Origin: a virus | Strand: one strand, 5' to 3' | Length of the DNA stretch: 61,500 bases | Virus record (IMG/VR): IMGVR_UViG_3300017740_002729 | Coordinates: 1-61,500 of that record | In this document: one piece after another, positions 22,575-32,417 of the stretch | Numbering within the stretch: the first letter of the stretch is position 1 | Layout of the letters: every line of letters starts with the position of its first letter | Made by a program: the position numbers and the translations under genes | The notes under the pieces: model-generated | Databases searched by the model: none | Seen by the model: only the letters and a program-made list of their open reading frames with translations | What the model was told of the DNA's origin: nothing

Positions 22575-23953
22575 TGGCATTAGAAAAAGAAGAAAGAATA
22601 ATTGAACTACAACAAAGTGGTTCTAGCGCTCTCAAATCATTAGATGAATTTGGTAGGCACACTTTTCTTGCTCCACAAATGGGTGGAGAAATGGATGGAG
22701 AAATTGCTGGTAGACTTCGTAGAATGAAATATGATGAGGAAGAGTTAATCAAAGCAATTGATACTTCTGTAAATGAACTTATAAAATCTAAACCAGACCC
22801 AAAGGTTGATGTAGTTGAATTAGATGAATATGAAAGAGTTTTAGCTCAGTTAGAACAAGCTAACAGTTTATTAGCTGATGTAAGGTCGGAATTACAATCA
22901 CAAAAAGGAATATCTGGAGCATTAAGGTCAGAAATAGAAGGATTTAAAGCTGATTTAGATGCATCTTTGGTTAGAGTAGCAATTGCTGAAAATCAATCAG
23001 AAGCTACCAATGATAAGTTTGTAGGTACAGTAAATGATTTACAACAATCAATACAAAAGGGTACATTAGAAGCAATAGAGAGAGTTTCCTTAGAAGCTCA
23101 AGTAGAAGGTTTAGCTGCACAAAAAGAAGCATTGGTTTCACAAGTTGCATCTTTAGAAGAATCATTATCTGGAAAATCAGCTCAACTTGCTCAAGGGGGT
23201 AAAGCAGCTGGAAATAAATTTACAGCTATTATAAAAGAAAAAGCAGACCCCAAAAGCACAGATTTAAGATATTATCAAGCTAAAAAAGGACCAAATACAG
23301 GTTGGAAGAATGGACCAACTATTGAGGTATTAAATATATCAGAAGAACCACTATCAGTATCATTTAGTAAAGATGGTTCAACAAGTTGGTTAGCAGTACC
23401 GGGTAGTGGTACAGTTGCATCTGGTGAGAGTAGAAACTTTATATGTAGAAAACAAGGTGGATGGATGAAGGGAGATAAAAAAGGAAACTTAACTGTAAAG
23501 TCTGGAGCTGAAAGTGTTGTATTCAGCGCAGGTTACAGAGGAGATAAGAACAGTAAGAAAATAGTATGTGCTGAATTATATCATCAAGGTTGGATTCCAT
23601 ATGAGATATTCAGAGCGGATGAAGATTGGGGAGATGCTATGTTCTTAAAAGACCCAAAATTGGTTGTAGGTTATCAAATGTGGTCTAAACATATTGTTAA
23701 CTTTATGAGAAAGTATCCACAATACACTGGATTGGTTTATTATGGTATGAGTAAATATTGGTGTCATTGGATGGCTCACCAAATGGGAGTTGTAAAAACA
23801 AACAACTTATTGGGTCAAGCAATACATTGGGTAGGAAAACATCTATCTTATTATGTTTACGATAATTATGGTGGGGATAGAATTTATAGATTCCTACTTA
23901 AAAAAGTTTTAGTTGAATCATTTGATGAATTTAAATCACATTTAAAAGAATAA
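22574..23953 (+). CDS. Coiled-coil virion protein with CHWM-type C-terminal domain
   Basis: This 459-residue protein has an N-terminal part of helices and a long coiled coil (about residues 70-210). A beta domain comes next (about 225-325, TIEVLNISEEPLSVSFSKDG). The C-terminal helical domain includes CAELYHQGWIPYEIFRADED, WGDAMFLKDPKLVVGYQMWS and WCHWMAHQMGV. That last domain resembles a helical module ('C.eLh.qG..p.ei...D..fg') that I recall from bacterial proteins of unknown function. It is probably a structural or baseplate protein; its role is unknown. Confidence 0.6.
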   Translation: MALEKEERIIELQQSGSSALKSLDEFGRHTFLAPQMGGEMDGEIAGRLRRMKYDEEELIKAIDTSVNELIKSKPDPKVDVVELDEYERVLAQLEQANSLLADVRSELQSQKGISGALRSEIEGFKADLDASLVRVAIAENQSEATNDKFVGTVNDLQQSIQKGTLEAIERVSLEAQVEGLAAQKEALVSQVASLEESLSGKSAQLAQGGKAAGNKFTAIIKEKADPKSTDLRYYQAKKGPNTGWKNGPTIEVLNISEEPLSVSFSKDGSTSWLAVPGSGTVASGESRNFICRKQGGWMKGDKKGNLTVKSGAESVVFSAGYRGDKNSKKIVCAELYHQGWIPYEIFRADEDWGDAMFLKDPKLVVGYQMWSKHIVNFMRKYPQYTGLVYYGMSKYWCHWMAHQMGVVKTNNLLGQAIHWVGKHLSYYVYDNYGGDRIYRFLLKKVLVESFDEFKSHLKE

Positions 23954-23954
23954 A

Positions 23955-25763
23955 ATGGCTATAAAAAATTTTAAAAGTATTTTAGATAAGACCGGCTACT
24001 ACGTTAGTGAGAAGGATAGGAAAATCTTTGAGAGAGGTTCTCTTCCTGCTTACTTTGGTAGAGGTATGACTGATACTATTGAATTTATTTTATATGACCA
24101 AGGTGATAATATTTTACCTCAAGGTAAAGATGGTAAAATGGTAAGGTATGTAGATATATCTAACAAAGAAGCCATTAGAAGATATATTCTAATTGTGAGA
24201 CCTCAAGTATCAAATAAACCAAATGAGTATTTTGTTGATGTTGAAAAACTAATTAATGAAGCTGGATATAAAAATGGTATATTTAAAACCCAAGTAACAC
24301 TACTTAATAAAAGAGTTGGTAGTGAGAAAAAAACCAATAAACTTTGGGTACATGAAATATCACCATCAAGAACTGAAATTAGGGTTTTACCATTAAAGGT
24401 TGAGAATAAAAGATTACAAAACGATTTATTAACTCGATATGATATATTCCTCAGAGATGGTGAATTTAGAGATGATATTGTAAATAGATTACAAGCATTC
24501 CAATCTACACTAAATGCTGAATCGGTTAAGAAAGTATTACAAAACGCATATGGTGAGGATTGGATAAAATTAGTTAAATCAGAATTTCAAGTTCCTGATA
24601 TAGATGATTTTTTAAGAAGAGTGGTTGAGAAATCTAAAGAAGCTCTAAACCACTTTATAGCAGGTAAAGAATTTAAAATAAAAAGTAGTAGATATGGTGA
24701 ACCATTACGAAGAAAACAATCAGCTGCTTTGGATATAATGAGATTATATAAAGTATCCAATCAAATAGTTTGTGATGTTATTGAGGACTTTTTACCTAAA
24801 CGTAATATTATAAGAAAAACTCAAGCTAGCCCAATTATGCTAGAATCAAGAGATAAGTTAGGAAAGATACTTCAACAATTTACATCTAATAAAACATTAG
24901 ATACTAAGGCTAGTGTGGTTGCTAAGGTAATAAAACCAAGACCAATAAAAAAAGGTAGGGTAACTGTTAAACCACCACCACCGCCACCACCGAAACCTGT
25001 AATTATTAAAACACCACCAAAAGTATATTATTTTTATCAATGTACTGCAAATGGTAAAATAGGAAGACCAAGTAAAAGTAGATTTGGTAAAAGTATTTCA
25101 CCTGTAGCAAGAGGAGGCGGAGGAGGATGCTATCAAATGCTATCAGCATTTTTTAGTTATGAAGATATGAATGGCAATAAGATTAAATTTAATCTGAAGC
25201 CAGGTAGTAGCTCTAAAATATGTGCATTAGAAGGTTCGGTAGTTGCAACTGGAGGAGGTAGAATTGTAAAGAAAGAACTATGTAAGGTTAAGAATTATAA
25301 ACCAATCATAGTTAAACCTAAGCCATATATACCACCACCGCCACCGCCACCACCGAAACCTATTGAGATAAAGCCAGTTCCTATTTTGAACTTGCCTTTT
25401 AAATTTCCACCATTGAAGTTGGATTTTCCACCTATTAAACCATTTCCACCAATTAAGTGGCCAATAATGCCTGCTAATACAGGACAATATTCTACGCTAT
25501 CAAAAGAGTTAGCGAAAATAAATCCACCGATACCTAAACCAGCACCAAAGCCAACACCACCACCACCTCCAATCATACCACCAGCTGTCAGAGTACAATC
25601 AGAAGCTGTTGGAATTGACCCAGATGCATATTTAAAAAGTATGAGGGATAGAGGAGCCGCAATGGGCGGTGGCGGAGGAATGGGAACATTCGGAGGTTAT
25701 AGAAAAACATCATTCGGAAGTGGGTTCAGCCCCTTCGGAAGTAATAGATTTAATACATACTAA
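23955..25763 (+). CDS. Proline-rich baseplate-operon protein (602 aa)
   Basis: The N-terminal 290 residues form a folded region (YYVSEKDRKIFERGSLPAYF, LQAFQSTLNAESVKKVLQNA). Then two poly-Pro tracts of 7-8 prolines (about residues 341-350 and 458-468) flank a Cys-containing beta domain (YYFYQCTANGKIG, GGGGGCYQML). The end is Gly-rich (AAMGGGGGMGTFGGY). The end FGSNRFNTY is echoed by the next protein's start. Low-complexity linkers suggest an extended, flexible baseplate component. No T4 counterpart is assigned. Confidence 0.65.
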   Translation: MAIKNFKSILDKTGYYVSEKDRKIFERGSLPAYFGRGMTDTIEFILYDQGDNILPQGKDGKMVRYVDISNKEAIRRYILIVRPQVSNKPNEYFVDVEKLINEAGYKNGIFKTQVTLLNKRVGSEKKTNKLWVHEISPSRTEIRVLPLKVENKRLQNDLLTRYDIFLRDGEFRDDIVNRLQAFQSTLNAESVKKVLQNAYGEDWIKLVKSEFQVPDIDDFLRRVVEKSKEALNHFIAGKEFKIKSSRYGEPLRRKQSAALDIMRLYKVSNQIVCDVIEDFLPKRNIIRKTQASPIMLESRDKLGKILQQFTSNKTLDTKASVVAKVIKPRPIKKGRVTVKPPPPPPPKPVIIKTPPKVYYFYQCTANGKIGRPSKSRFGKSISPVARGGGGGCYQMLSAFFSYEDMNGNKIKFNLKPGSSSKICALEGSVVATGGGRIVKKELCKVKNYKPIIVKPKPYIPPPPPPPPKPIEIKPVPILNLPFKFPPLKLDFPPIKPFPPIKWPIMPANTGQYSTLSKELAKINPPIPKPAPKPTPPPPPIIPPAVRVQSEAVGIDPDAYLKSMRDRGAAMGGGGGMGTFGGYRKTSFGSGFSPFGSNRFNTY

Positions 25764-25790
25764 TGAGATTCGGCGGAAGTAATAGATTTA
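25734..25790 (+). repeat. Direct repeat spanning a gene junction
   Basis: CGGAAGTAATAGATTTA occurs at 25736-25752 (end of the 602-residue gene) and again at 25774-25790 (start of the 1978-residue gene), coding GSNRF in both. The copies are 38 bp apart and flank the TAATG stop/start junction. Confidence 0.8.
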
Positions 25791-28700
25791 GAAATAGAAA
25801 CAAAAGAGCTAATCAGTTAACTGGTAGGAGAAGTCGAGGTGGAGGACAAACTTTAAATCTTTCAGCTGGTGCATCTGCTCAGTTGCTTAGACTTAAGCAA
25901 ATTGCTCCAAAACCAGCTCCAATGAAAATAGTGAGAGTGCCTTCAAATGCTAGGCCATCATCTATTACAGCAACTAGAGTAGTAATACCACCTGCTCCAC
26001 CAATTTTACCACCACCAAGGGTAAATCCACCACCAAGAAAATCAAAACCAGCGGCTGAGCCAGATTATAATCCACCGGTGGTTAGAACGGCTGTACAAAT
26101 AACGGGTAATACTATTCAACGTAATTTACAACCAAAAGCGGTATATGAAACACCAAAACCATTTAATACTAGATTTATACCACCACCAGGTGGTAATTTA
26201 AGTAATTCGGCATTAGCAAGACTTAGGTCACAAACACCAGTTAAACCACCAGTAAATAGACCTACACGTCCAATAGCTATTGGTAGTCCAATGGTAAGAG
26301 GAATATCTACTGATAGAGGATTTACAGATGGAGTAGCTGCAAGTACTGTGGGTGGAACTTTAAATGAAGGATTACAACCAATGGCTGTATTGATGGACCA
26401 GTACGATGCTAGAGCTAATGAAATTAGAAATAATCCTTTTGCTACACAAAATACAGGTCAATTAGAACAAGAAGTTATTAATCAAATTGGGGTAAGACCA
26501 AGGGGGCCTGTAAGAATACCACCTCCACCAAGGGTAGATGTAAAGCCACCTATTAGAACATATCCTAAACCAATACCTAACCCACCACTACCTAAGCCGG
26601 ATATTCCAAATAAGGATTTTACACTTACTGTTGGTTCAACTCCAGGTGGTGCAAATATTTATATGGATGGTAAAAAGGTAGGAAGTGCTTTTACAGTAAT
26701 TACCCTTCCTTATAAATCAATATTAGGTGTAACTAAAAAAATAACCGCTCAATTAACTGGTTATACAAATAGATTGGGTAGAGATGCAGTTTATTATACA
26801 ATTACAGGTGTAACAAAAACTGTACAGATTAAAGAAAATTACGATACCTATGAATTTGATGATGTAATTGAACCTGATGAATTAGTAGATATAAGACGAG
26901 GCCCAAGAGGTAATTTTGGAATTGAAGATAGAGGATTTGGAGGATTTGGTGGACAGGGTTCTCCTGAAGGAGGTTTTTATGGAACTAATCTGAATAGACG
27001 TGAAAGAGATAGATTCGATAGAGATAAATCTCCATTTGGAGGAAGGGTTACTAAAAAAAGAAGAAAAGTAACAAAGACACGAATTAAATCCGTAGATAAA
27101 TACGAGATTGTAGTTAAAAAATATCTGAAGGGTAAAGAAGTTTCAGGTGGATTACCAAGCAACCAACTACGTCATTTAATTTTTGATTTCAAAAAAGTAA
27201 TAATTGATATTAAGGATGATGATATCAAAGATGATTATCCTAAAAAAACCGATGACCCACCACCACCGCCGGTAAATCCCGAACTATTAATAGTTTCTAA
27301 GGGTGGAAGAATGAATACGTTTAATGTAAACGTAAAGGGAGAAAACATAACAAACTCAGCTGGGAACTATTCATCAAAAAAACCATTTACAGTAACAATT
27401 ACACAAGTTGCAGGATATGATATAAAAGGATTTGGGATTTTAAAAGGTCAAATAGATGACCAACCCGATGAACCAGCTATGGAGCAGTTAGATTTAAATG
27501 AACTAACTATTGATGTAGGTGGTAAGATGACTATCTATGTTGACTGGCAAAATGAAGTCAAAATACTTAAACCAAGTGTAACGTTAAATAATAATTCATT
27601 TACTATCAACATTGGTGAGCTCACTAATGGTTTAGGTGGAATTATAATAGGATATGCATCTCAAAACGCATCTACTATTAAATTACAACTTAGAAAAATA
27701 GCAAGAACCAACACAAACCAAGCTGGTACATTTTCATTAAATCCAAATGTATTTTCTGAAGGCGTAGGACAATATGTTGGATATGTAATTCCAAATAACC
27801 CCGGATATGGTGATGGTGAAAAGAAAAGATTTACTGTAAATGTTATTTCTAAAACTTTCTTACCTGGACCTGATATTGTTAACATAACATATCCATCGTT
27901 AGTAAAAGGAGCAGATTTTAGAGGATTAAATGTAGATTTTACCATTGGATATGAATCTGTAAATACAAATTATGTAAACATATCCGTAGGAGCTCCTGAT
28001 ATATTTTATGGTAAATTTGGAAAAGCACAAGCGGTTGATTTTAATATAGCAAGAATATTAAAGTTAGCTGGTGATAAAATAAAAGATGAAGATGAGGATA
28101 ATATCAAATTTAGTATATTCCTCTGTCCATACAATACAGCAACGGATAAAGTAGTAAAAGGTAAAGTAGAAGAATTATCTATTACATTTGATAAAGGAAA
28201 TTTAACATTATCAAGAGGAGATGTGGTTGAAAGATTATGTTCAGCATTCCAATTTGATTTTACTACATTTGATGATGAAACATCTAAATACCTAACTCAC
28301 TTAGCACATTTTGGTGATGGTAATAATAAACTTATAACAACTTGGGAAACGGATGATGTAACCTTTGTTGATTTTAAAGCAGACCCTATAACAGGTAAAG
28401 CAACTGATAAGAGACGTGGTGGATTTGATAGTTTGGTTTTAAAATTATATGAACCATTAGAAAAATCAATTCAACCAAACTCTACATTATTTTTATCTAA
28501 AATAATTACACCATCTGTAATTGAAGAAATTTCTATCATAGATGATGCGGAAGAATATTGTGTACCATTAAAAGGACCTAATTTTGGTGTAAATCTATGT
28601 GGAACACCAAGTGATATGGGATACACACTAATAGATGAATTAGTAGATAGTGGTTCTCAATCATCAGCAAAGTTAATAAATACATTTGTATCTAAGAGTG

Positions 28701-31699
28701 GAATTGATACAGATAAGTTAGAAATAGAGTACATATCATCTTCATATGATTATGTAGAAACTGATAAAGGATGGGATGCAGATGGTACTATAACAGAAAA
28801 CTATGCATTTGATAACTTCTCACACTTTGGTTCATCTGAAGAAAGAAGTAGAAACTTTCATTATAAAGTTTCATTGTTAGAAATATATAGTTCATCATTA
28901 GATAACTTAAACAATGCAGTTGGTTCTGCAACATCTTCATTAAGTGTACTTAGAGAAAAAGAATCTATAGTAAAGAAACAGAATGATGTTTTAGTGAATT
29001 TTGATGGGTTTGAAAAATTCTTATATGAATCAACTTCATCATTAGCTTATCCAAAAAAGGCCGATGGGGTTACACTACAATCAACTGGAAGTGGTGATTC
29101 CATAGCTTGGCTTAATTCTCTTATTGTAGCTTCTTCTGATTACGATTCACTAAATGAAAATTATTTAGTAAATAATATTCCTGAATTTATAGCAGTAGAT
29201 TCTGAAAATGATGATTATAAATTATTCTTACAAATGATTGGTCATCACTTTGATATTATATGGAGTTATATTAAAGGATTAGAAAGATTAAAGACTGTTG
29301 AAGAAAAACATAGAATGGGTGTAACTGATGATATGTTAAAACACATTCTTAAAAATTATAGTTGGATACCAGCTTCTTCTAAAAACTCATCTCAATTATG
29401 GGAGTACGCATTAGGATATAGAGATTCTAATCAAACTTCTAAATTAGTTAAAACAGGTAAAGAATACGAAAGTACCATTTGGAGAAGAATACTTAATAAT
29501 CTACCTTACTTATTAAAACACAAAGGTACTCGTAGAGGTATAAGTGCATTATTAACAACATATGGTATTCCATCATCACTTCTTACAATTATGGAGTTTG
29601 GTGGACCAAGAAATACAGAATCTCAAAGTTCTACATTTACATTTGATGATAGAACCGCAGCTGCAGTATTCCAAGCTGATTATGATTCTAAGGTGAATGT
29701 AGATTGGAATGTAACAAATGAAGTATCTTCCTCACATGCACTTGAATTTAGAGTAAAAACTAATGAAAGAAATAATCAAACTATTATTAGTAATGAACCA
29801 CATTGGAATATAGGATTAGAACATAAAGTTAGTACATTAGGTAGATTATTTTATTCATCATCCGAAGGATATGTTTACTCACATTCGGGTTCTTTATTTA
29901 ATAATGAATACACACAAATTGCAGTAAATGTAAATTACCATACAGCTTCACAAGGACCAGCATCGGCATCTATTGATTTATTTGCAGCTCAAGATTTCCA
30001 AGGAAGAATAAGAATGGAAGTTACTGGTAGTACTACAGGTTCATTTAATAATGTAGATACTTTCTTTAGTGGTTCTCAAATTTCATTAGGAGATGGATTT
30101 ACGGGTTCAATGGATGAATTTAGAATATGGAGCTCAGCTCTATCATCATCTATTCTGAGAGACCATACGTTTATGCCTGATAAAACAAATGGTAATCACA
30201 TATCATCATCTACTCAAGATTTAGAATTTAGATTAGATTTTGAAAAACCTGAAAACCTAAATGTATCTACATCTATAACAAATATAGCAGTTAAGAAAGA
30301 TTATGATGTTGCATACGCTACAGCATCTAATTTCCAAAATAGACCAAACTATCCATATAACTTTGAAATATATGAAAGACAAGTAACGGCTAAAGTACCA
30401 TCAGTAGGATTCGCACCAGCTGATAAATTTAGATTTGAAACTCAAACATTGGATATGGACTTGAGTTACCGACAAAGAAGTACAAAAAAATCATTTGATA
30501 AAGCTCCAATAGATTCTAATAAATTAGGTATATTTTTATCACCAACAAAAGAACTAAATATGGATATTATCAAATCACTACCTGATTTTGTGATTGATGA
30601 TTACATTGGAGACCCTAAAGATTTATATAAAGACCATTATCCAGATTTAAATACATTAAGAAATTATGTATTTGGTAGATATGATTTAAACATATACGAA
30701 TATATTAATTTAATAAAATATATAGATAAATCTATGTTTGAAACTTTACATCAGTTAATACCTGCTAGGGTAAAATTAATTGATGGGTTGTTAATAGAAC
30801 CACATTTCTTAGAAAGAAATAAAGTAAAAAACATAGAACCACAAGCATCTGTACATCATCATTCATCATCGATTGTTGATATACCACCCGAAGTTTCAAC
30901 TGAGTTTATACCAAAGGAAGCTTTATTGCATGTTTCGGAATCTGTTGTACCTGTTGTATCTATTGAAGGATTGGATGGTACGATTACCGATACAACATTG
31001 GAAGAGCTAACAGTTGAGATTCAAGATATTAATGGTAATATTAGTTTTGATGATACAAATGAATTAGCGGCTGTAATAACAAGAAACTCTGGTTCTGATA
31101 TGGGTGGATTCTCAATAGTAGTGGATGCTCAACAAACAGGTTCTATATCAACTGAATTGGATTCGTTTACAGAAGATAATATAATTGGATTATCTAACGA
31201 TTCACTATCAGTAGCTGGATTTGGTATAGGTCCTGGTAAGAATGGATTTGCACATAGAACATTTAGAGATGTAGATAATAATTTTGTAAAAGAAAAAATT
31301 AAAGTATATTTAGTTAAGAAAAGTAGAGAATACAAAGAAAAAGTTAATGTTGATTCTAATGATTCAAGTTTAGGTACAAAATTAGCAATTAAAACAAAAG
31401 AATTTTCTATAGTAACAATACAATCACCAAGTGGTTCAGCACCCCAAGTTGGAGATGTTGACCCAGATGGAACAGTTATACAGGTTACTCTATATGATGG
31501 TTACTTCCCAACTCACTACAGAAATACATCTGATAAAACAAGTGGTATGGAAAATTCGTACTATAATGGGAGTAAGCAAACAATAGCAACTACATTGGAT
31601 GGAACACCTCCAATTGAAACATTTACTACGAATCCGAACACATTAAAAGTATCAGATAGTGGTAGAGGAAGTGGAGAACCGATATTAGAAGTTGAATAA
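25763..31699 (+). CDS. Giant virion protein with PEGA-like and LamG domains (1978 aa)
   Basis: The N-terminal 280 residues are basic and proline-rich. A PEGA-like beta domain follows (about 285-365; STPGGANIYMDGKKVG). A Gly/Arg-rich linker leads to several beta domains. A helical region with DIIWSYIKGLERLKTVEEKH and YLLKHKGTRRGISALLTTYG matches a conserved block in large baseplate proteins of marine T4-like phages. A LamG/concanavalin-like domain lies at about 1313-1470 (HALEFRVKTNERN ... GSMDEFRIWSS). The LamG domain could bind a carbohydrate. It is probably a peripheral baseplate or fibre-network protein. There is no frameshift across 5.9 kb. Confidence 0.75.
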   Translation: MRFGGSNRFRNRNKRANQLTGRRSRGGGQTLNLSAGASAQLLRLKQIAPKPAPMKIVRVPSNARPSSITATRVVIPPAPPILPPPRVNPPPRKSKPAAEPDYNPPVVRTAVQITGNTIQRNLQPKAVYETPKPFNTRFIPPPGGNLSNSALARLRSQTPVKPPVNRPTRPIAIGSPMVRGISTDRGFTDGVAASTVGGTLNEGLQPMAVLMDQYDARANEIRNNPFATQNTGQLEQEVINQIGVRPRGPVRIPPPPRVDVKPPIRTYPKPIPNPPLPKPDIPNKDFTLTVGSTPGGANIYMDGKKVGSAFTVITLPYKSILGVTKKITAQLTGYTNRLGRDAVYYTITGVTKTVQIKENYDTYEFDDVIEPDELVDIRRGPRGNFGIEDRGFGGFGGQGSPEGGFYGTNLNRRERDRFDRDKSPFGGRVTKKRRKVTKTRIKSVDKYEIVVKKYLKGKEVSGGLPSNQLRHLIFDFKKVIIDIKDDDIKDDYPKKTDDPPPPPVNPELLIVSKGGRMNTFNVNVKGENITNSAGNYSSKKPFTVTITQVAGYDIKGFGILKGQIDDQPDEPAMEQLDLNELTIDVGGKMTIYVDWQNEVKILKPSVTLNNNSFTINIGELTNGLGGIIIGYASQNASTIKLQLRKIARTNTNQAGTFSLNPNVFSEGVGQYVGYVIPNNPGYGDGEKKRFTVNVISKTFLPGPDIVNITYPSLVKGADFRGLNVDFTIGYESVNTNYVNISVGAPDIFYGKFGKAQAVDFNIARILKLAGDKIKDEDEDNIKFSIFLCPYNTATDKVVKGKVEELSITFDKGNLTLSRGDVVERLCSAFQFDFTTFDDETSKYLTHLAHFGDGNNKLITTWETDDVTFVDFKADPITGKATDKRRGGFDSLVLKLYEPLEKSIQPNSTLFLSKIITPSVIEEISIIDDAEEYCVPLKGPNFGVNLCGTPSDMGYTLIDELVDSGSQSSAKLINTFVSKSGIDTDKLEIEYISSSYDYVETDKGWDADGTITENYAFDNFSHFGSSEERSRNFHYKVSLLEIYSSSLDNLNNAVGSATSSLSVLREKESIVKKQNDVLVNFDGFEKFLYESTSSLAYPKKADGVTLQSTGSGDSIAWLNSLIVASSDYDSLNENYLVNNIPEFIAVDSENDDYKLFLQMIGHHFDIIWSYIKGLERLKTVEEKHRMGVTDDMLKHILKNYSWIPASSKNSSQLWEYALGYRDSNQTSKLVKTGKEYESTIWRRILNNLPYLLKHKGTRRGISALLTTYGIPSSLLTIMEFGGPRNTESQSSTFTFDDRTAAAVFQADYDSKVNVDWNVTNEVSSSHALEFRVKTNERNNQTIISNEPHWNIGLEHKVSTLGRLFYSSSEGYVYSHSGSLFNNEYTQIAVNVNYHTASQGPASASIDLFAAQDFQGRIRMEVTGSTTGSFNNVDTFFSGSQISLGDGFTGSMDEFRIWSSALSSSILRDHTFMPDKTNGNHISSSTQDLEFRLDFEKPENLNVSTSITNIAVKKDYDVAYATASNFQNRPNYPYNFEIYERQVTAKVPSVGFAPADKFRFETQTLDMDLSYRQRSTKKSFDKAPIDSNKLGIFLSPTKELNMDIIKSLPDFVIDDYIGDPKDLYKDHYPDLNTLRNYVFGRYDLNIYEYINLIKYIDKSMFETLHQLIPARVKLIDGLLIEPHFLERNKVKNIEPQASVHHHSSSIVDIPPEVSTEFIPKEALLHVSESVVPVVSIEGLDGTITDTTLEELTVEIQDINGNISFDDTNELAAVITRNSGSDMGGFSIVVDAQQTGSISTELDSFTEDNIIGLSNDSLSVAGFGIGPGKNGFAHRTFRDVDNNFVKEKIKVYLVKKSREYKEKVNVDSNDSSLGTKLAIKTKEFSIVTIQSPSGSAPQVGDVDPDGTVIQVTLYDGYFPTHYRNTSDKTSGMENSYYNGSKQTIATTLDGTPPIETFTTNPNTLKVSDSGRGSGEPILEVE

Positions 31700-31722
31700 T
31701 TAATCGAAAATTAAATTTAGTT

Positions 31723-31733
31723 ATATTTATATA
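31723..31733 (+). promoter_or_regulatory. Candidate late promoter element ATATTTATATA
   Basis: An exact copy, followed by C, 38 nt before the ATG at 31772. It restarts transcription after the giant baseplate gene. Confidence 0.5.
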
Positions 31734-31771
31734 CTGAAAGTGATACACTTTTTAAAACGGAATAAAACATT

Positions 31772-32401
31772 ATGGCATATTTAGACAACACAGAAATTAC
31801 AGTCGATGCGATTCTTACCAAGAAAGGTAGAGAAAAGCTCGCAACAGGTGAGGGTTTAAACATTACGAGATTTGCTTTAGGAGATGATGAAATAGATTAT
31901 GGTTTATATGAACCAGCTCATCCAAAGGGTTCTGCATATTATGATGCAGCAATTAAAGCAATCCCGATTTTGGAAGCATCTCCCGATGAAACACAAGTAT
32001 TAAGATATAAATTGGTAACTTTACCAAAAGGTACTACTAAGATTCCAAAAGTAGAATTTGGTATCCCATCTATCTCTGTAAATCAGAATAGTGGTGAAGT
32101 AGCACTAGCACCTACAACATCTCCCGCTGGAAATGGAACAGCAGGATATACAGTTGTATTAGCAAATAAAAACGCTGGTACAATCGTTGGTAGTGGATTG
32201 GCAGTCTCGGCTGGTTCAGTACCTGTATTTTTAGGTGATGAAGTTACTACAACAGCAGCAGTTGAAAGTGGATTAAAATTTGAATTTATTCCTAATCCAA
32301 ATATAACTGAATCAATTAAAACAACAATAACAGTATATGGAAACGAAACGGGTGGTTCACAAACTATCCCAGTTAAAGTTGGATATATACCTAATAGTTA
32401 A
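31772..32401 (+). CDS. Virion structural protein (209 aa)
   Basis: The N-terminus YLDNTEITVDAILTKKGREK followed by LATGEGLNITRFALGDDEID is a conserved opening in marine-phage structural proteins ('..vDA.LTkkGRe.lA'). The rest is beta-rich with Gly/Thr-rich loops. It has its own late-type element and an A-rich ribosome-binding region. It is probably tail- or neck-associated; the exact role is unknown. Confidence 0.65.
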   Translation: MAYLDNTEITVDAILTKKGREKLATGEGLNITRFALGDDEIDYGLYEPAHPKGSAYYDAAIKAIPILEASPDETQVLRYKLVTLPKGTTKIPKVEFGIPSISVNQNSGEVALAPTTSPAGNGTAGYTVVLANKNAGTIVGSGLAVSAGSVPVFLGDEVTTTAAVESGLKFEFIPNPNITESIKTTITVYGNETGGSQTIPVKVGYIPNS

Positions 32402-32417
32402 TAGAGGATAAAATAAA

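Noticed and set aside
24970-25361. CCACCACCG triplet runs as a CRISPR or satellite array
   Set aside because: They are poly-proline codons in frame, with no spacers or regular units.
25278-25576. Leftward Gly- and Trp-rich frames opposite the proline-rich gene
   Set aside because: They mirror the CCA/CCT proline codons of the sense strand and show no protein-like features.
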